Assembly (NCBI RefSeq): GCF_015352445.1
Contig: NZ_JADKPO010000005.1
Location: 62,001 to 126,000 of the forward strand
Direction: 5' to 3'
DNA from: Nocardioides agariphilus
GTDB lineage: Bacteria; Actinomycetota; Actinomycetes; Propionibacteriales; Nocardioidaceae
DNA: 64,000 nucleotides
A program made the position numbers and the translations under genes. The notes below the pieces were generated by a model. The model saw only the letters and a list, made by a program, of their open reading frames with translations, did not search any database and was not told where the DNA came from. Below, piece after piece: positions 33,082 through 42,629 of this stretch (the stretch's first letter is position 1; every line of letters starts with the position of its first letter).

Positions 33082-35601
33082 GTGACGCGACCAGCAGTCC
33101 GCGCCGACGCCGTGGACCGCACGCAGACCAAGGGGCTCACGACGGCGGCTGCTGCGGGCATCCTCGCGCGCCACGGACCCAACCGGCTACCGGTCGAGCA
33201 TCGACCCCACCTCGCTGCCAGGGTCGGTCACCAGCTGCGCGATCCGATGATCATGATGCTGTGTGCGGCCTGGGTCGTCGTGCTGGCGATCGGCGACCGA
33301 CAGGACGCGACGATCATCGCCGCGGTCGTCGTCCTCAACACGGTGATCGGTGTGGTGCAGGAGGTCCGCGCCCAACGCGCCGTCGATGCGCTGACCCGAC
33401 TGGCCTCGCCGCGCGCCCACGTGCTTCGAGACGACGTCGTGGTGGAGGTGGAGGCGGTCGACGTCGTGCCGGGCGACCTGGTCCGCCTCGAGGCGGGCGA
33501 TGTCGTACCGGCCGATCTGCTGGTCGTCGACTCGTCCGCACTCCAGGTCGACGAGTCGGCGATGACGGGTGAGTCCGTGCCGGTCGATCGCGCCGTGGCC
33601 GACGAGGTGCTGGCCGGCACCGTGGTGAGCCGCGGGCGCGGATGGGGTGTCGTCGTGCGGACCGGTCCCGACAGCGGACTCGGTCGGATCGCGGCACTGG
33701 TGGCCTCCGCCGCCCCCCGTCCGACTCCGTTGCAGCGGAGACTGTCCGTTCTGTCGCGCCAGCTCGTCGTGGTGACAGCCGTGCTGTGCGCCGTCGTGGC
33801 GGTACTCAGCGTCCTGCGCGGTTCGTCGTACGTCGACGCCGCCGTCCTCGCGGTGAGCCTGGGAGTCGCGGCCATCCCGGAGTCCCTGCCAGCCGTGGTG
33901 ACCGTCGCCCTCGCCCTGGGGGCACACCGGATGGCCGGTCGCTCGGCAGTGGTGCGCTCGCTGCCGGCGGTGGAGACGCTCGGCTCGGTCACCGTGCTGG
34001 CCTCGGACAAGACCGGCACCCTGACCAAGGGGGTGCTCGTAGCGCGACGTCTGTGGACGCCCGAGGGGACCTGCACCGTCTCGGGCGACGCCCACAACGT
34101 CCACGGCGAGGTCGTCGGCTCTCCGCTCGCGGAGAAGGGCGCGGCGCGGCTGCTGCGCGACGCCGTGCTGTGCAACGACGCCACGTTGGGGGTGCGCGAC
34201 CAGGGCGCCTGGCTGGCCGTCGGAGACCCCTTCGACGTCGCCCTGCTGGTCGCGGCCGCCAAGCAGGGCTTGACCGCCGAGGTGCTGGCCCGTCGCTGGA
34301 CCCGGGTGGAGGGAGTTCCGTTCGACGAGGCGAGCCGCCTGATGCGGACCGTCCACCGCGACGAGCACGGCGTTCTCCTCGAGGTGTGGAAGGGAGCACC
34401 CGAGACGGTGCTGGACCTGCTTCCTCCAGGGCCCGACGTCGCGGCGGCGCGAGCCGAGGCGGAGTCCCTGGCGGCACAGGGCTATCGCGTCCTGGCCGTC
34501 GCCGAGAGCGGCACCTGGGTCGGCCTCGTCGGCGTGGTGGACCCGCCACACCCGGACGCCCGCGCGGTGGTGGACGCGTGCCGCGCTGCGGGGGTGCGGA
34601 TCGTGATGATCACCGGCGACCATCCGGGGACGGCCCGCGCGATCGCCACGTCGGTAGGCATCCTCCGCGACGGGGGCGAGGTCTGTGACGGGGACGCAGT
34701 GGCTCGCGGCGAGCACGCGGCGCGCGTCGAGTCGGTCGACGTCTACGCGCGCACCCGACCGGAGCAGAAGGTCAGCATCGTCGAGGCCTGGCAGGCCCAC
34801 GGTGACGTCGTCGCCATGACGGGCGACGGCGTCAACGACGCCCCGGCGCTCCGGCGCGCCGACATCGGCGTGGCCATGGGTGGACGTGGTACCGAGGTGG
34901 CCCGACAGTCCGCCGACCTGGTGCTCGTCGACGACAACCTCGAGACCCTCCTGGTGGCGATCGGCGAGGGTCGCCGCGTCCATGCCAACATCCGGACGTT
35001 CCTTCGCTACGGCCTCGCGGGTGGGCTCGCGGAGATGCTGGTGATCCTCCTCGCGCCGCTGCTCGGCATGCCGCTGCCGCTGACGCCGGCGATGATCCTG
35101 TGGGTCAACATGGTCACCCACGGGGTGCCCGGTGTGGCCTTCGGCGCCGAGCCGCTGGACCCCGATCTGATGCGTCGCCCCTCGCCCTCGCCCCTGCGCT
35201 CGATCCTCGACCGCACGTTGAGCAGGCAGATCGTCACGGCGGGCCTGATGACCGCAGCGGTCTCCCTGACCGTCGGCTGGCTGGCCTACCGCTCGGACGG
35301 ACCGATCCAGACCGTCGTGTTCTTGACCCTGGGACTGGGCCAGCTCGGCGTCGCGCTCGCGCTGCGCGCCCCGCGTAGCAAGGGCTCCTGGCGCGAGCGG
35401 GGACTCGAGCTGGCGGTGTTGGGGGCGGGCGTCTGCCAGGTCGCGGGCGTCCTGGTGCCCTGGCTGCGCGACCTGCTCGGCACCGAGCCCCTCTCGGGCC
35501 GGTACTTGGTGGCGCTGCTGGCTGCGGCGAGTCTGCCCGGCCTGCTCGTGGCCGCGGGGCGTGTCGTCGGGCGACGACGGGGCGGCCGTGAGGTCCTCTG
35601 A
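33082..35601 (+). CDS. P-type cation-transporting ATPase (P2-type)
   Basis: The 839-residue pump has actuator motif MTGES near 161, membrane motif [12 protein letters not shown] near 264 (the P-E-S-L form of Na/K/Ca-type pumps), phospho-acceptor Asp309 in [13 protein letters not shown] nucleotide motif, and [11 protein letters not shown]. It differs from the pump at 6559 in the membrane motif (PESL versus PEGL), which suggests a different ion or branch. It has a GTG start after GGGAGGAGG. It overlaps the next gene by one base. Confidence 0.92.
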   Translation: MTRPAVRADAVDRTQTKGLTTAAAAGILARHGPNRLPVEHRPHLAARVGHQLRDPMIMMLCAAWVVVLAIGDRQDATIIAAVVVLNTVIGVVQEVRAQRAVDALTRLASPRAHVLRDDVVVEVEAVDVVPGDLVRLEAGDVVPADLLVVDSSALQVDESAMTGESVPVDRAVADEVLAGTVVSRGRGWGVVVRTGPDSGLGRIAALVASAAPRPTPLQRRLSVLSRQLVVVTAVLCAVVAVLSVLRGSSYVDAAVLAVSLGVAAIPESLPAVVTVALALGAHRMAGRSAVVRSLPAVETLGSVTVLASDKTGTLTKGVLVARRLWTPEGTCTVSGDAHNVHGEVVGSPLAEKGAARLLRDAVLCNDATLGVRDQGAWLAVGDPFDVALLVAAAKQGLTAEVLARRWTRVEGVPFDEASRLMRTVHRDEHGVLLEVWKGAPETVLDLLPPGPDVAAARAEAESLAAQGYRVLAVAESGTWVGLVGVVDPPHPDARAVVDACRAAGVRIVMITGDHPGTARAIATSVGILRDGGEVCDGDAVARGEHAARVESVDVYARTRPEQKVSIVEAWQAHGDVVAMTGDGVNDAPALRRADIGVAMGGRGTEVARQSADLVLVDDNLETLLVAIGEGRRVHANIRTFLRYGLAGGLAEMLVILLAPLLGMPLPLTPAMILWVNMVTHGVPGVAFGAEPLDPDLMRRPSPSPLRSILDRTLSRQIVTAGLMTAAVSLTVGWLAYRSDGPIQTVVFLTLGLGQLGVALALRAPRSKGSWRERGLELAVLGAGVCQVAGVLVPWLRDLLGTEPLSGRYLVALLAAASLPGLLVAAGRVVGRRRGGREVL

Positions 35602-36737
35602 TGAGCGTCCGGCCGGACATCCGACATCGCACGTCGAGATCAGCGCGGTGGGCCAGCCTCGGGGTCGCTCCGCTGGCGCGCTGGGTCCGCACGGTCGGCG
35701 CCTTGGTGCTGACGATCGCAGCGGTCGAGTACGGCCTCGTCCCGCGGATCGTCCAGGCCAAGGCGGAGCTCTCCCTGCTCCATGACGTGTCTCCCGGGCT
35801 GCTCGTCGCCGCCCTGCTCCTCGAGGCCTGCTCGCTGCTCGCCTACACCGGGATGACGCAGCAGCTACTGAGCCCGGGACCGGCGCTGCCATGGGGCACC
35901 CAGCTGAGGATCGACCTCACCGGCTACGGCATGAGCCACGTGCTGCCCGGAGGCGGCGCGACCGCAGCGGCGCTGCGCTACCGGCTGATGGTGCTGCGCG
36001 GCATCCCGAGGGCGGCCACGCTCTCCCTCACCGCGGTGGAGGCCGTGATGGCGGCCCTGGGTCTGGTGGTCGTCTGGCTGCTCGGGAGCGTGGCCAGCCT
36101 GCCGCGGACCGGGATCACCGCGGCGACGGTCGGGCTGGTCGTGCTGTGTCTGCTCGCGGTCCTGGTCGTCCACCGGCTGGGCACCGGTGGTGCCGAGCTC
36201 GACGTGGTCGCGCGGTGGTTGCGACGCCTTCCGAGCGGCCTTCGCCAGCGCGTGACAACAACGCTGACCCGGTCTCGAGCCGCGGTGGCCGACACACCGT
36301 CGGTCTGGCGGGCCGTGACGTGGAGCACCGCCAACTGGCTGCTCGACGCTGTGTGTCTGTGGCTCTGCCTGTCGGCCTACGGCGCCGTGCTGCCGCTCGA
36401 GCTCGTCCTGCTGGCGTACGGCGTCGCGTCGGCGGTGGGCCTGCTGCCGGTGACACCGGGTGGCATCGGCGTGATCGAGGCGGTCCTGGTGCCCGGGCTC
36501 ATCGCCGCCGGGGCACCTGCCGGCCCGGCCCTCCTGGGCGTGCTGACCTGGCGGCTGTGCCAGTTCTGGCTGCCGATACCGGTCGCTGCCGTCTGCTGGG
36601 CGAGCCTGGCGCACGTACGCAAGGCACCGGGGGAGTCAGGAAGGGGAGGTCAAGCGGCTGGTGAGCACAGCGCGCACCACCTGCTCGCAGACTTCGAGAC
36701 GGCGCGGGGCGGGGATCCGGCCCACCGCCCCGATTGA
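35601..36737 (+). CDS. UPF0104 / flippase-like membrane protein
   Basis: The 378-residue protein has eight or nine hydrophobic helices. Family motifs are YGMSHVLPGGGATAAALRYRLM near 112 and GLLPVTPGGIGVIEAVLV near 300, both in the canonical G-G-x-G and P-G-G-x-G form. It is the second member of this superfamily in the window (see 19260) and more typical than the first. ATG overlaps the pump's stop by one base, so translation is coupled. Its last 102 bases are antisense to the small gene at 36636-36851. Confidence 0.87.
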   Translation: MSVRPDIRHRTSRSARWASLGVAPLARWVRTVGALVLTIAAVEYGLVPRIVQAKAELSLLHDVSPGLLVAALLLEACSLLAYTGMTQQLLSPGPALPWGTQLRIDLTGYGMSHVLPGGGATAAALRYRLMVLRGIPRAATLSLTAVEAVMAALGLVVVWLLGSVASLPRTGITAATVGLVVLCLLAVLVVHRLGTGGAELDVVARWLRRLPSGLRQRVTTTLTRSRAAVADTPSVWRAVTWSTANWLLDAVCLWLCLSAYGAVLPLELVLLAYGVASAVGLLPVTPGGIGVIEAVLVPGLIAAGAPAGPALLGVLTWRLCQFWLPIPVAAVCWASLAHVRKAPGESGRGGQAAGEHSAHHLLADFETARGGDPAHRPD

Positions 36738-36851
36738 CCGCTCGGCGCGGAAGACCACGGCAAGCACCTGTCCGGGCGGCAACGAGCCGGCGTACTCGAA
36801 GGTCAGCCGGTCGGCCAGGTCGCGGACGCCGGCACGAGACGAAGCGGTCAT
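36636..36851 (-). CDS. Small protein, possible three-helix-bundle type
   Basis: The 71-residue protein contains VRDLADRLTFEYAGSLPPGQVLAVVFRAE and PAPRRLEVCEQVVRAVLTSRL, a helix-loop-helix layout like the small three-helix dimerisation proteins found near stress genes in actinobacteria. GGAAGGAG lies 8 bases before the ATG, which decides this start. The end overlaps the convergent membrane protein gene by 102 bases. Confidence 0.6.
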   Translation of the reverse strand: MTASSRAGVRDLADRLTFEYAGSLPPGQVLAVVFRAERSIGAVGRIPAPRRLEVCEQVVRAVLTSRLTSPS

Positions 36852-36936
36852 CGCGCGCGCTCCTTCCGTGAGGTGCGACGAGACTGCCGGAGTCGGTCGT
36901 CCAGGGGTAGAGGAAAAGGTCCCGAGGGGATCCGGC

Positions 36937-36950
36937 GGGACGTTCGTCAC
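36937..36950. promoter_or_regulatory. DosR-box-like site before the GAPDH-POR operon
   Basis: GGGAC-GTTC-GTCAC has four of five right-arm matches. It lies in the divergent gap, 86 bases from the small leftward gene and 104 bases before gap. Confidence 0.45.
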
Positions 36951-37054
36951 CCCGTCGTGGGGACCTCCCGCCCTGCCGCTCGCCCGGCGACCTGCCCAGG
37001 GTGGAGGTAGGCCGTCCGCGACCGAGAGCGACGGCGGGAACAGGAGGCTGCACG

Positions 37055-38074
37055 ATGATCAGGATCGGTATCAACGGGCTCGGGCGGGTCGGTCGGACGC
37101 TGCTGCGCCAGGCCGTGCTCAGCGACGATGTCCAGGTCGTGGGCGTCAACGACGTAGCGGACATCCGCATGCTGCGGACCCTCCTGCGCCGCGACAGCAC
37201 CTTCGGACCGTTCCCCGTCGAGATCGAGATCGGCGACGACGCGCTGGTCATCGACGGGCACAAGATCCCGGTCTTCCGCGCCGCGACTCCGGCCGAGCTG
37301 CCCTGGGGCGAGCTCGCCGTCGACGTCGCCGTGGAGTGCACCGGCAAGTTCAAGTCGGCAGAGACGGCCGGCGGTCACCTCGAGGCCGGCGCCCGCAAGG
37401 TCGTCATCTCGGCTCCCGGCAAGGACGTCGACGCCACCTTCGTGATGGGTGTCAACGACGACGGCTACCAGCCCGGTCACCACGACGTCGTGTCCAACGC
37501 GTCGTGCACGACGAACTGCGTGGCGCCGATGGTCAAGGTCCTGCATGAGGCGTTCGGGGTCGAGCACGGCTTCATGAGCACGGTCCACGCCTATACCGGC
37601 GACCAGAACCTGCTCGACGCACCCCACAAGGACCCCCGGAGGGCGCGGTCCGCGGCTGTGAACATCGTGCCCACCACGACGGGCGCTGCGAAGGCCGTCG
37701 GCGAGGTGCTGCCGGCGCTCGCCGGTCGCCTCGACGGTGTCGCCCTCCGCGTGCCCGTCGTCGACGGCTCACTGGTCGACCTGGCCGTCCTGCTGGACCG
37801 CGAGGTGACCGTGGCCGAGGTCAACGCCGCCTTCGAGGCCGCGGCTGCCACGCCCCAGCTGCGCGGCCGGTTGCGCTACGAGGACGAACCCTTCGTCTCG
37901 GTGGACGTGATCGGCGACTCGGCCTCGTGCGTCTTCGACTCCTCGCTCACGCAGACCGCGGGTCGGTTCGTGAAGGTGTTCGGCTGGTACGACAACGAGT
38001 GGGGCTACACCGCCCGGCTCCTCGAGCTGACGCGCCTGGTGGGCACTCACCAGAGCACGCCGAGCGGGTCATGA
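37055..38074 (+). CDS. gap: Glyceraldehyde-3-phosphate dehydrogenase
   Basis: The 339-residue enzyme has the NAD-binding start IRIGINGLGRVGR, the catalytic SNASCTTNC with Cys151, HAYTGDQNLLDAPHKD, and WYDNEWGY near the C-terminus. ND at about 32-33 (VGVNDVAD) suggests NAD rather than NADP use. Its stop overlaps the start of the POR gamma gene (ATGA), so GAPDH is the first gene of a five-gene coupled operon. It is probably not the main housekeeping GAPDH. CAGGAGGCTGCACG is a strong ribosome site. Confidence 0.95.
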   Translation: MIRIGINGLGRVGRTLLRQAVLSDDVQVVGVNDVADIRMLRTLLRRDSTFGPFPVEIEIGDDALVIDGHKIPVFRAATPAELPWGELAVDVAVECTGKFKSAETAGGHLEAGARKVVISAPGKDVDATFVMGVNDDGYQPGHHDVVSNASCTTNCVAPMVKVLHEAFGVEHGFMSTVHAYTGDQNLLDAPHKDPRRARSAAVNIVPTTTGAAKAVGEVLPALAGRLDGVALRVPVVDGSLVDLAVLLDREVTVAEVNAAFEAAAATPQLRGRLRYEDEPFVSVDVIGDSASCVFDSSLTQTAGRFVKVFGWYDNEWGYTARLLELTRLVGTHQSTPSGS

Positions 38075-38664
38075 AGCTGGACGTGCGGATCCACGGCCGT
38101 GGCGGCCAAGGCGTCGTCACGGCCGCCGAGCTGCTGTCGGTGGCCGCCTTCGAGCAAGGGCTGCACGCGCAGGCACTGCCCAGCTTCGGGTCGGAGCGCA
38201 CGGGCGCACCGGTCACCGCCAGCTGCCGGATCTCAGACCTCCCGATCAGGTCGCACGACCCGATCAGCCAACCCGACCTCCTCGTGGTCCAGGACCTGAC
38301 CCTCCTGCGCGACCCGGTCGTGATGGCCGGCCTGCCCGAAGACGGGACGGTGGTCGTGAACACCAACCGGGACCTGGCAGATCTCGTGCACGGGGGCCTG
38401 GTGGTCGGCCCGGCGCAGCGATGGGTGACCATCCCCGCCAACGACCTGTCGCGCCAGCTGCTCGGGCGTCCCGTGCCCAACACCGCGCTTGTCGGAGCGG
38501 TCGCGGGCATGACGGACCTGCTCTCCCCGGAGGCTGTCGCCACGGCGATCCGGCGGCGCTTCGCCGGCCTGGGCGAGGAGATCGCCGAGGCCAACGTGAG
38601 GTTGGCCGAGCAGGCGCGCGACCTCGTGATGACGACCACGGCAGGCGGGGACGTCCGATGCTGA
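38071..38664 (+). CDS. 2-oxoacid:ferredoxin oxidoreductase gamma subunit
   Basis: The 197-residue protein has the gamma-domain start VRIHGRGGQGVVTAAELLSVAA and SFGSERTGAPVTASCRIS, typical of pyruvate/2-ketoisovalerate ferredoxin oxidoreductases. In most aerobic actinobacteria the gamma domain is fused to alpha in KorA; here it is separate as in archaeal and anaerobe-type POR. It overlaps gap by 4 bases and the alpha gene by 7. Confidence 0.92.
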   Translation: MKLDVRIHGRGGQGVVTAAELLSVAAFEQGLHAQALPSFGSERTGAPVTASCRISDLPIRSHDPISQPDLLVVQDLTLLRDPVVMAGLPEDGTVVVNTNRDLADLVHGGLVVGPAQRWVTIPANDLSRQLLGRPVPNTALVGAVAGMTDLLSPEAVATAIRRRFAGLGEEIAEANVRLAEQARDLVMTTTAGGDVRC

Positions 38665-39872
38665 GACAGGTCGAGGGATCGCGGGCCGTTGCCGAGACGG
38701 TGGCCCGCTGTCGCCCGCACGTCGTGGCGGCGTACCCGATCTCTCCTCAGACCCACATCGTGGAGGCGCTGTCCGAGCTCGTGGGCTCGGGCGACCTGAC
38801 TGCGTGCGAGTACCTCACGGTCGAGTCGGAGTTCGGTGCGCTCTCGGCGTGCATCGGAGCATCCGCGGCCGGCGCACGCGCCTACACGGCGACCGCCAGC
38901 CAGGGCATCTTGTTCATGGCCGAGGCGTTGCCCAACGCGTCGGGGCTCGGGCTGCCCATGGTGATGACGGTCGCCAACCGGGCGTTGGGCGCCCCGATCA
39001 ACATTTGGAACGACCACTCCGACGCCCTGTCCCAACGCGACGCCGGGTGGCTGATGCTCTTCGCCTCGTCCAACCAGGAGGCTGTCGATCTGCACGTGCA
39101 GGCCTTCGCCCTGGCCGAGCGGCTCTCGCTGCCGGTGATGGTGTGCATGGACGGCTTCGTCCTGACTCACGCGGTCGAGGAGATCGACGTGCCGGGCCAA
39201 GACGAGGTCGACGCGTTCCTCCCGCCGTTTCGGGCACGCCAGTGGCTCGATCCCGACGAACCCGTCACGATCGGCGCGATGGTGGGCCCGGAGGCTTTCA
39301 CCGAGGTCAAGTACCTGATGGCACACCGCCAGCTGCGCGCCCTCGACGACGTGAGCCAGGTCGCCCGCGACTTCGCCGCGGCCTTCGGCCGCGACTCGGG
39401 CGGTCTCCTGCGTCCCTACCGCACCGCCGATGCCGACGTGGTCGTCGTCGCCCTCGGCTCGGTGCTCGGCTCGCTCGCCGATGTGGTCGACGAGCTGCGC
39501 GACGAGGGGTTGGCAGTCGGCGCCCTCGGAGTGACCTGCTATCGACCTTGGCCGCTCGACGAGGTGCGCCGCGCGCTGCGCGAGGTCCCCCGCGTGGTCG
39601 TCCTCAACCGCGCCTTCGCGGTGGGCTCGGGCAGCATCCTGGGCCAGGACGTACGCCTGTCGGTCCCGGCGGCGACGAAGGTCCACGACGTCGTCCTCGG
39701 GCTGGGAGGCCGGCCCCTGACCCACGACGTGCTCAGGCGCCTGGTACTCGACGTCGTCGCCGGCCAGGTGGGCAGCGACACGCTCACGTTCTACGACCTC
39801 GACCACCAGCGGGTCGCCACCGAGCTCGCACGCGAGCTCGCCGACGTACCCTCCGCCGGAGGCGCGTCATGA
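38658..39872 (+). CDS. porA: 2-oxoacid:ferredoxin oxidoreductase alpha subunit
   Basis: The 404-residue protein has the TPP-interacting PYR domain (AAYPISPQTHIVEAL; ESEFGALSACIGASAAGARAYTATASQG) and a C-terminal transketolase-like domain (ALGSVLGSLADVVDEL, VGALGVTCYRPWPLDEV). The motif with ASSNQEAVDLHVQAF is characteristic of pyruvate synthase alpha subunits. With gamma and beta it forms the heterotetrameric core converting pyruvate plus CoA to acetyl-CoA, CO2 and reduced ferredoxin, reversibly. Confidence 0.94.
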   Translation: MLRQVEGSRAVAETVARCRPHVVAAYPISPQTHIVEALSELVGSGDLTACEYLTVESEFGALSACIGASAAGARAYTATASQGILFMAEALPNASGLGLPMVMTVANRALGAPINIWNDHSDALSQRDAGWLMLFASSNQEAVDLHVQAFALAERLSLPVMVCMDGFVLTHAVEEIDVPGQDEVDAFLPPFRARQWLDPDEPVTIGAMVGPEAFTEVKYLMAHRQLRALDDVSQVARDFAAAFGRDSGGLLRPYRTADADVVVVALGSVLGSLADVVDELRDEGLAVGALGVTCYRPWPLDEVRRALREVPRVVVLNRAFAVGSGSILGQDVRLSVPAATKVHDVVLGLGGRPLTHDVLRRLVLDVVAGQVGSDTLTFYDLDHQRVATELARELADVPSAGGAS

Positions 39873-40870
39873 GCACCACTCCTCTCAAGCTCTACCAGGT
39901 CGGCACGTTCGCCGCCGGCAACCGTCTGCTGGACCCCGACGAGCGGACGGTGCAGTCATCGACGCAGCGCGCGAGCTCGATCACCTCCGGCCACCGGGCG
40001 TGCCGGGGCTGCGGGGAGGCCTTGGCCGCCCGCGTGGTGATGGACGCCGCGATGCGCGCTGCCGGGGGGCGCCTGGTGACGGTGAACGCCACCGGTTGCC
40101 TCGAGGTCTTCTCGACCCCCTTCCCCGAGTCCGCCTGGCAGGTCCCGTGGCTGCACTCGCTGTTCGGCAACGCGGCGGCCGTGGCATCGGGCGTCGCGGC
40201 CGCGATGCGGGCGACGGGCCGAGACGACGTCCGCGTGCTCGCGCAGGCAGGCGACGGCGGCACCGTCGACATCGGCCTGGGTTGCCTGTCGGGGATGTTC
40301 GAGCGCAACGACGACGTGCTCTTCGTCTGCTACGACAACCAGGGGTACATGAACACCGGCGTGCAGCGCTCGGGGGCCACGCCAGCAGGTGCCAGCACCG
40401 CCAACACCCGACCCATGGGGGCGGGCATCGGCAACGCGTTCGGCACCGGGAAGAGCCTGCCGCGCATCGCGATGGCTCACGAGATCCCCTACGTCGCCAC
40501 GGCGACCATCGCCGACCTGCACGACCTCGAGGCCAAGGTGGAGGCCGCCATGGCGCTGCACGGTGCTCGCTACCTGCACGTCCTCGTCCCTTGTCCTCTC
40601 GGGTGGGGCTCCGACCCCAGCGACACCGTGAGGGTGGCCCGGTTGGCGACCCAGAGCGGCCTGTTCCCGGTCTTCGAGGCAGAGCACGGCACCGTCACTC
40701 GCGTGGCCCGAATCCGCCGCCGCGTGCCGGTGGAGGAGTACCTGCGCCTCCAGGCCCGATTCCGCCACCTGTTCGGCGAGCCCGGGCGTCCAGACGTCGT
40801 CGCAGCGCTGCAGGCACAGGCCGATCGCGACATCGCCCGGTTCGGCCTGGATCCTGAGGAGGAGTCATGA
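39869..40870 (+). CDS. porB: 2-oxoacid:ferredoxin oxidoreductase beta subunit
   Basis: The 333-residue protein carries the TPP-Mg motif (AQAGDGGTVDIGLG, then YDNQGYMNTGVQRSG) and the Fe-S cysteines HRACRGCGEAL near 44 and TGCLEVF near 74, as expected for POR beta. The QRSGATPAGA.T segment is typical of pyruvate-specific enzymes. It overlaps both neighbours by ATGA junctions. Confidence 0.94.
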   Translation: MSTTPLKLYQVGTFAAGNRLLDPDERTVQSSTQRASSITSGHRACRGCGEALAARVVMDAAMRAAGGRLVTVNATGCLEVFSTPFPESAWQVPWLHSLFGNAAAVASGVAAAMRATGRDDVRVLAQAGDGGTVDIGLGCLSGMFERNDDVLFVCYDNQGYMNTGVQRSGATPAGASTANTRPMGAGIGNAFGTGKSLPRIAMAHEIPYVATATIADLHDLEAKVEAAMALHGARYLHVLVPCPLGWGSDPSDTVRVARLATQSGLFPVFEAEHGTVTRVARIRRRVPVEEYLRLQARFRHLFGEPGRPDVVAALQAQADRDIARFGLDPEEES

Positions 40871-42498
40871 AGCTGCCGTTCGCCGTGACGTTGGGCCCGG
40901 GCTCGAGCCTCGCCGACCACACGGGTGCTTGGCGCACCGAGCGCGCCGTCTACGTGGAGCGCACGGCGCCCTGCGGCAATGCCTGTCCCGCTGGCGAGGA
41001 CGTGCGTAGCTGGCTGTACGACGCAGAGAGCGGCGGCGCCGGGTACGAGACCGCGTGGCGCCGGATCATGGAGACCAACCCGTTCCCCGCCGTCTGTGGA
41101 CGGGTCTGCTACCACCCGTGCGAGACGGCGTGCAACCGCGGCCACCTCGACGAGGCGGTCGGGATCAACTCCGTCGAGCGGTTCCTCGGTGACGAGGCGC
41201 TGGCCCACGGTTGGACGATCGACAGCGCGGCTGTCCCCACCGGCAGGCGTGTGCTCGTCGTCGGGTCCGGGCCGGCCGGGCTGTCCGCTGCCTACCACCT
41301 GGCCCGGCGGGGCCACGCTGTCACGGTGCGAGAGTCCGCGCCGGTCGTCGGCGGCATGATGCGCTACGGGATCCCGCGCTACCGGCTGCCCCGTGAGGTG
41401 CTCGATGCCGAGATCAAGCGCGTGCTCGACCTCGGCGTCACCGTCGAGGTGGACACACCCGTCACCGACCTCGACGCGGTGATGGCCGACGAGGGCTGGG
41501 ATGCGGCCTTCCTCGCCGTCGGGGCCCAGCTCGGTCACCGCACGTACCTGCCGGCAGCCTCCGCCGCACGAGTGCTGGATGCCGTGTCGCTGTTGCACGG
41601 GCTCGAGGACGGCGAGCGGCCGCTGCTCGGCCGCAGGGTCGCGGTCTATGGCGGCGGCAACACCGCCATCGACGCCGCGCGGACCGCCCGGCGGCTGGGC
41701 GCCTCCGACGCGGTGGTCGTCTACCGGCGCACCCGCGAGCGGATGCCGGCCCATGCCGACGAGGTCGCGGACGCCGAGGAGGAAGGCGTGGTCTTCCACT
41801 GGCTCTCGACCATCGAGCGTGTCGAGCACGACGGTCTGGTCATCGAGCAGATGGAGCTGGACGAGGACGGCTTCCCGCAGCCCACCGGACGCACCGAGAG
41901 ACTGTCGGCCGACAGCGTCGTGCTGGCCCTGGGCCAGGACACCGACCTGTCCTTCCTGGGGAAGGCATCCGCGCTCCAGGTCCACGGCGGCTCCATCGAC
42001 ACCGACCCCGCGTTCGCCACGACCCGCCCTGGCGTCTTCGCCGGCGGAGACGTGGTCGCGGGGGAGCGGTCGGTGACGATCGCCATCGGTCACGGCCGTC
42101 GCGCGGCTGAGAGCATCGACGACTGGCTGTCGGGCCGGCACCCCGCACCGGCTCCGGCGGTCGACCTGGCGCCGTACGAGGCTCTCAACACGTGGTACTT
42201 CGAGGACGCGGACCGCACCCACCGCGCGCGCCTGGAGCTCGCCCGACGCAGCTCCACCTTCGACGAGATCGTGCACGGGCTCGACGGCGACACGGCGCTG
42301 TACGAGGCTCGCCGCTGCCTGTCGTGCGGGAGCTGCTTCTCGTGCGACAACTGCTATGCGATGTGCCCGGACGATGCCGTCATCAAGCTGGGGCCGCCGG
42401 GGGAGTACGTCATCGACCTCGACTACTGCAAGGGGTGCGGCCTGTGTGTCCAGGAGTGCCCTGCAGGTGCGATCACCATGGTGCCCGAGGAGACCTGA
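40867..42498 (+). CDS. GltD-like NAD(P)H/FAD oxidoreductase fused to a two-[4Fe-4S] ferredoxin domain
   Basis: The 543-residue protein has an N-terminal Fe-S domain with CGNACPAGEDVRSW and CGRVCYHPCETACNRG, an FAD Rossmann motif (VVGSGPAGLSAAYHLARRG near 137), an NAD(P)H motif (VYGGGNTAIDAARTARRLG near 260) and FAGGDVVAG. It ends in a POR-delta-like ferredoxin domain (CLSCGSCFSCDNC...CP and CKGCGLCVQECP, about 480-535). This would let the POR complex exchange electrons with NAD(P)H directly. The gene is the last of the coupled gap-por operon. A standalone ferredoxin or delta subunit gene is absent, so this protein probably replaces it. Confidence 0.92.
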   Translation: MKLPFAVTLGPGSSLADHTGAWRTERAVYVERTAPCGNACPAGEDVRSWLYDAESGGAGYETAWRRIMETNPFPAVCGRVCYHPCETACNRGHLDEAVGINSVERFLGDEALAHGWTIDSAAVPTGRRVLVVGSGPAGLSAAYHLARRGHAVTVRESAPVVGGMMRYGIPRYRLPREVLDAEIKRVLDLGVTVEVDTPVTDLDAVMADEGWDAAFLAVGAQLGHRTYLPAASAARVLDAVSLLHGLEDGERPLLGRRVAVYGGGNTAIDAARTARRLGASDAVVVYRRTRERMPAHADEVADAEEEGVVFHWLSTIERVEHDGLVIEQMELDEDGFPQPTGRTERLSADSVVLALGQDTDLSFLGKASALQVHGGSIDTDPAFATTRPGVFAGGDVVAGERSVTIAIGHGRRAAESIDDWLSGRHPAPAPAVDLAPYEALNTWYFEDADRTHRARLELARRSSTFDEIVHGLDGDTALYEARRCLSCGSCFSCDNCYAMCPDDAVIKLGPPGEYVIDLDYCKGCGLCVQECPAGAITMVPEET

Positions 42499-42535
42499 CC
42501 GGCGACCCGGGCCCGTCGGGAGACACGTGATGACC

Positions 42536-42549
42536 GGGCCGTTGGTCCT
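42536..42549. promoter_or_regulatory. DosR-box-like palindrome
   Basis: GGGCC-GTTG-GTCCT is 80 bases upstream of the USP gene at 42630, in a 131-base gap after the POR operon. Confidence 0.6.
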
Positions 42550-42629
42550 TCAAGGGGGACCCCTTCGGCTCTGCTCCCGTCGCGTGGCAACGGCGAGGCT
42601 GGAGGTGGAAGTCGAGAAGGGAGCACAAG

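Noticed and set aside
33187-35892. A 901-codon open frame on the minus strand opposite the P-type ATPase
   Set aside because: It is the antisense of a clear ATPase gene. High GC removes stop codons from other frames, and the translation is His/Arg/Gln-rich without any fold.
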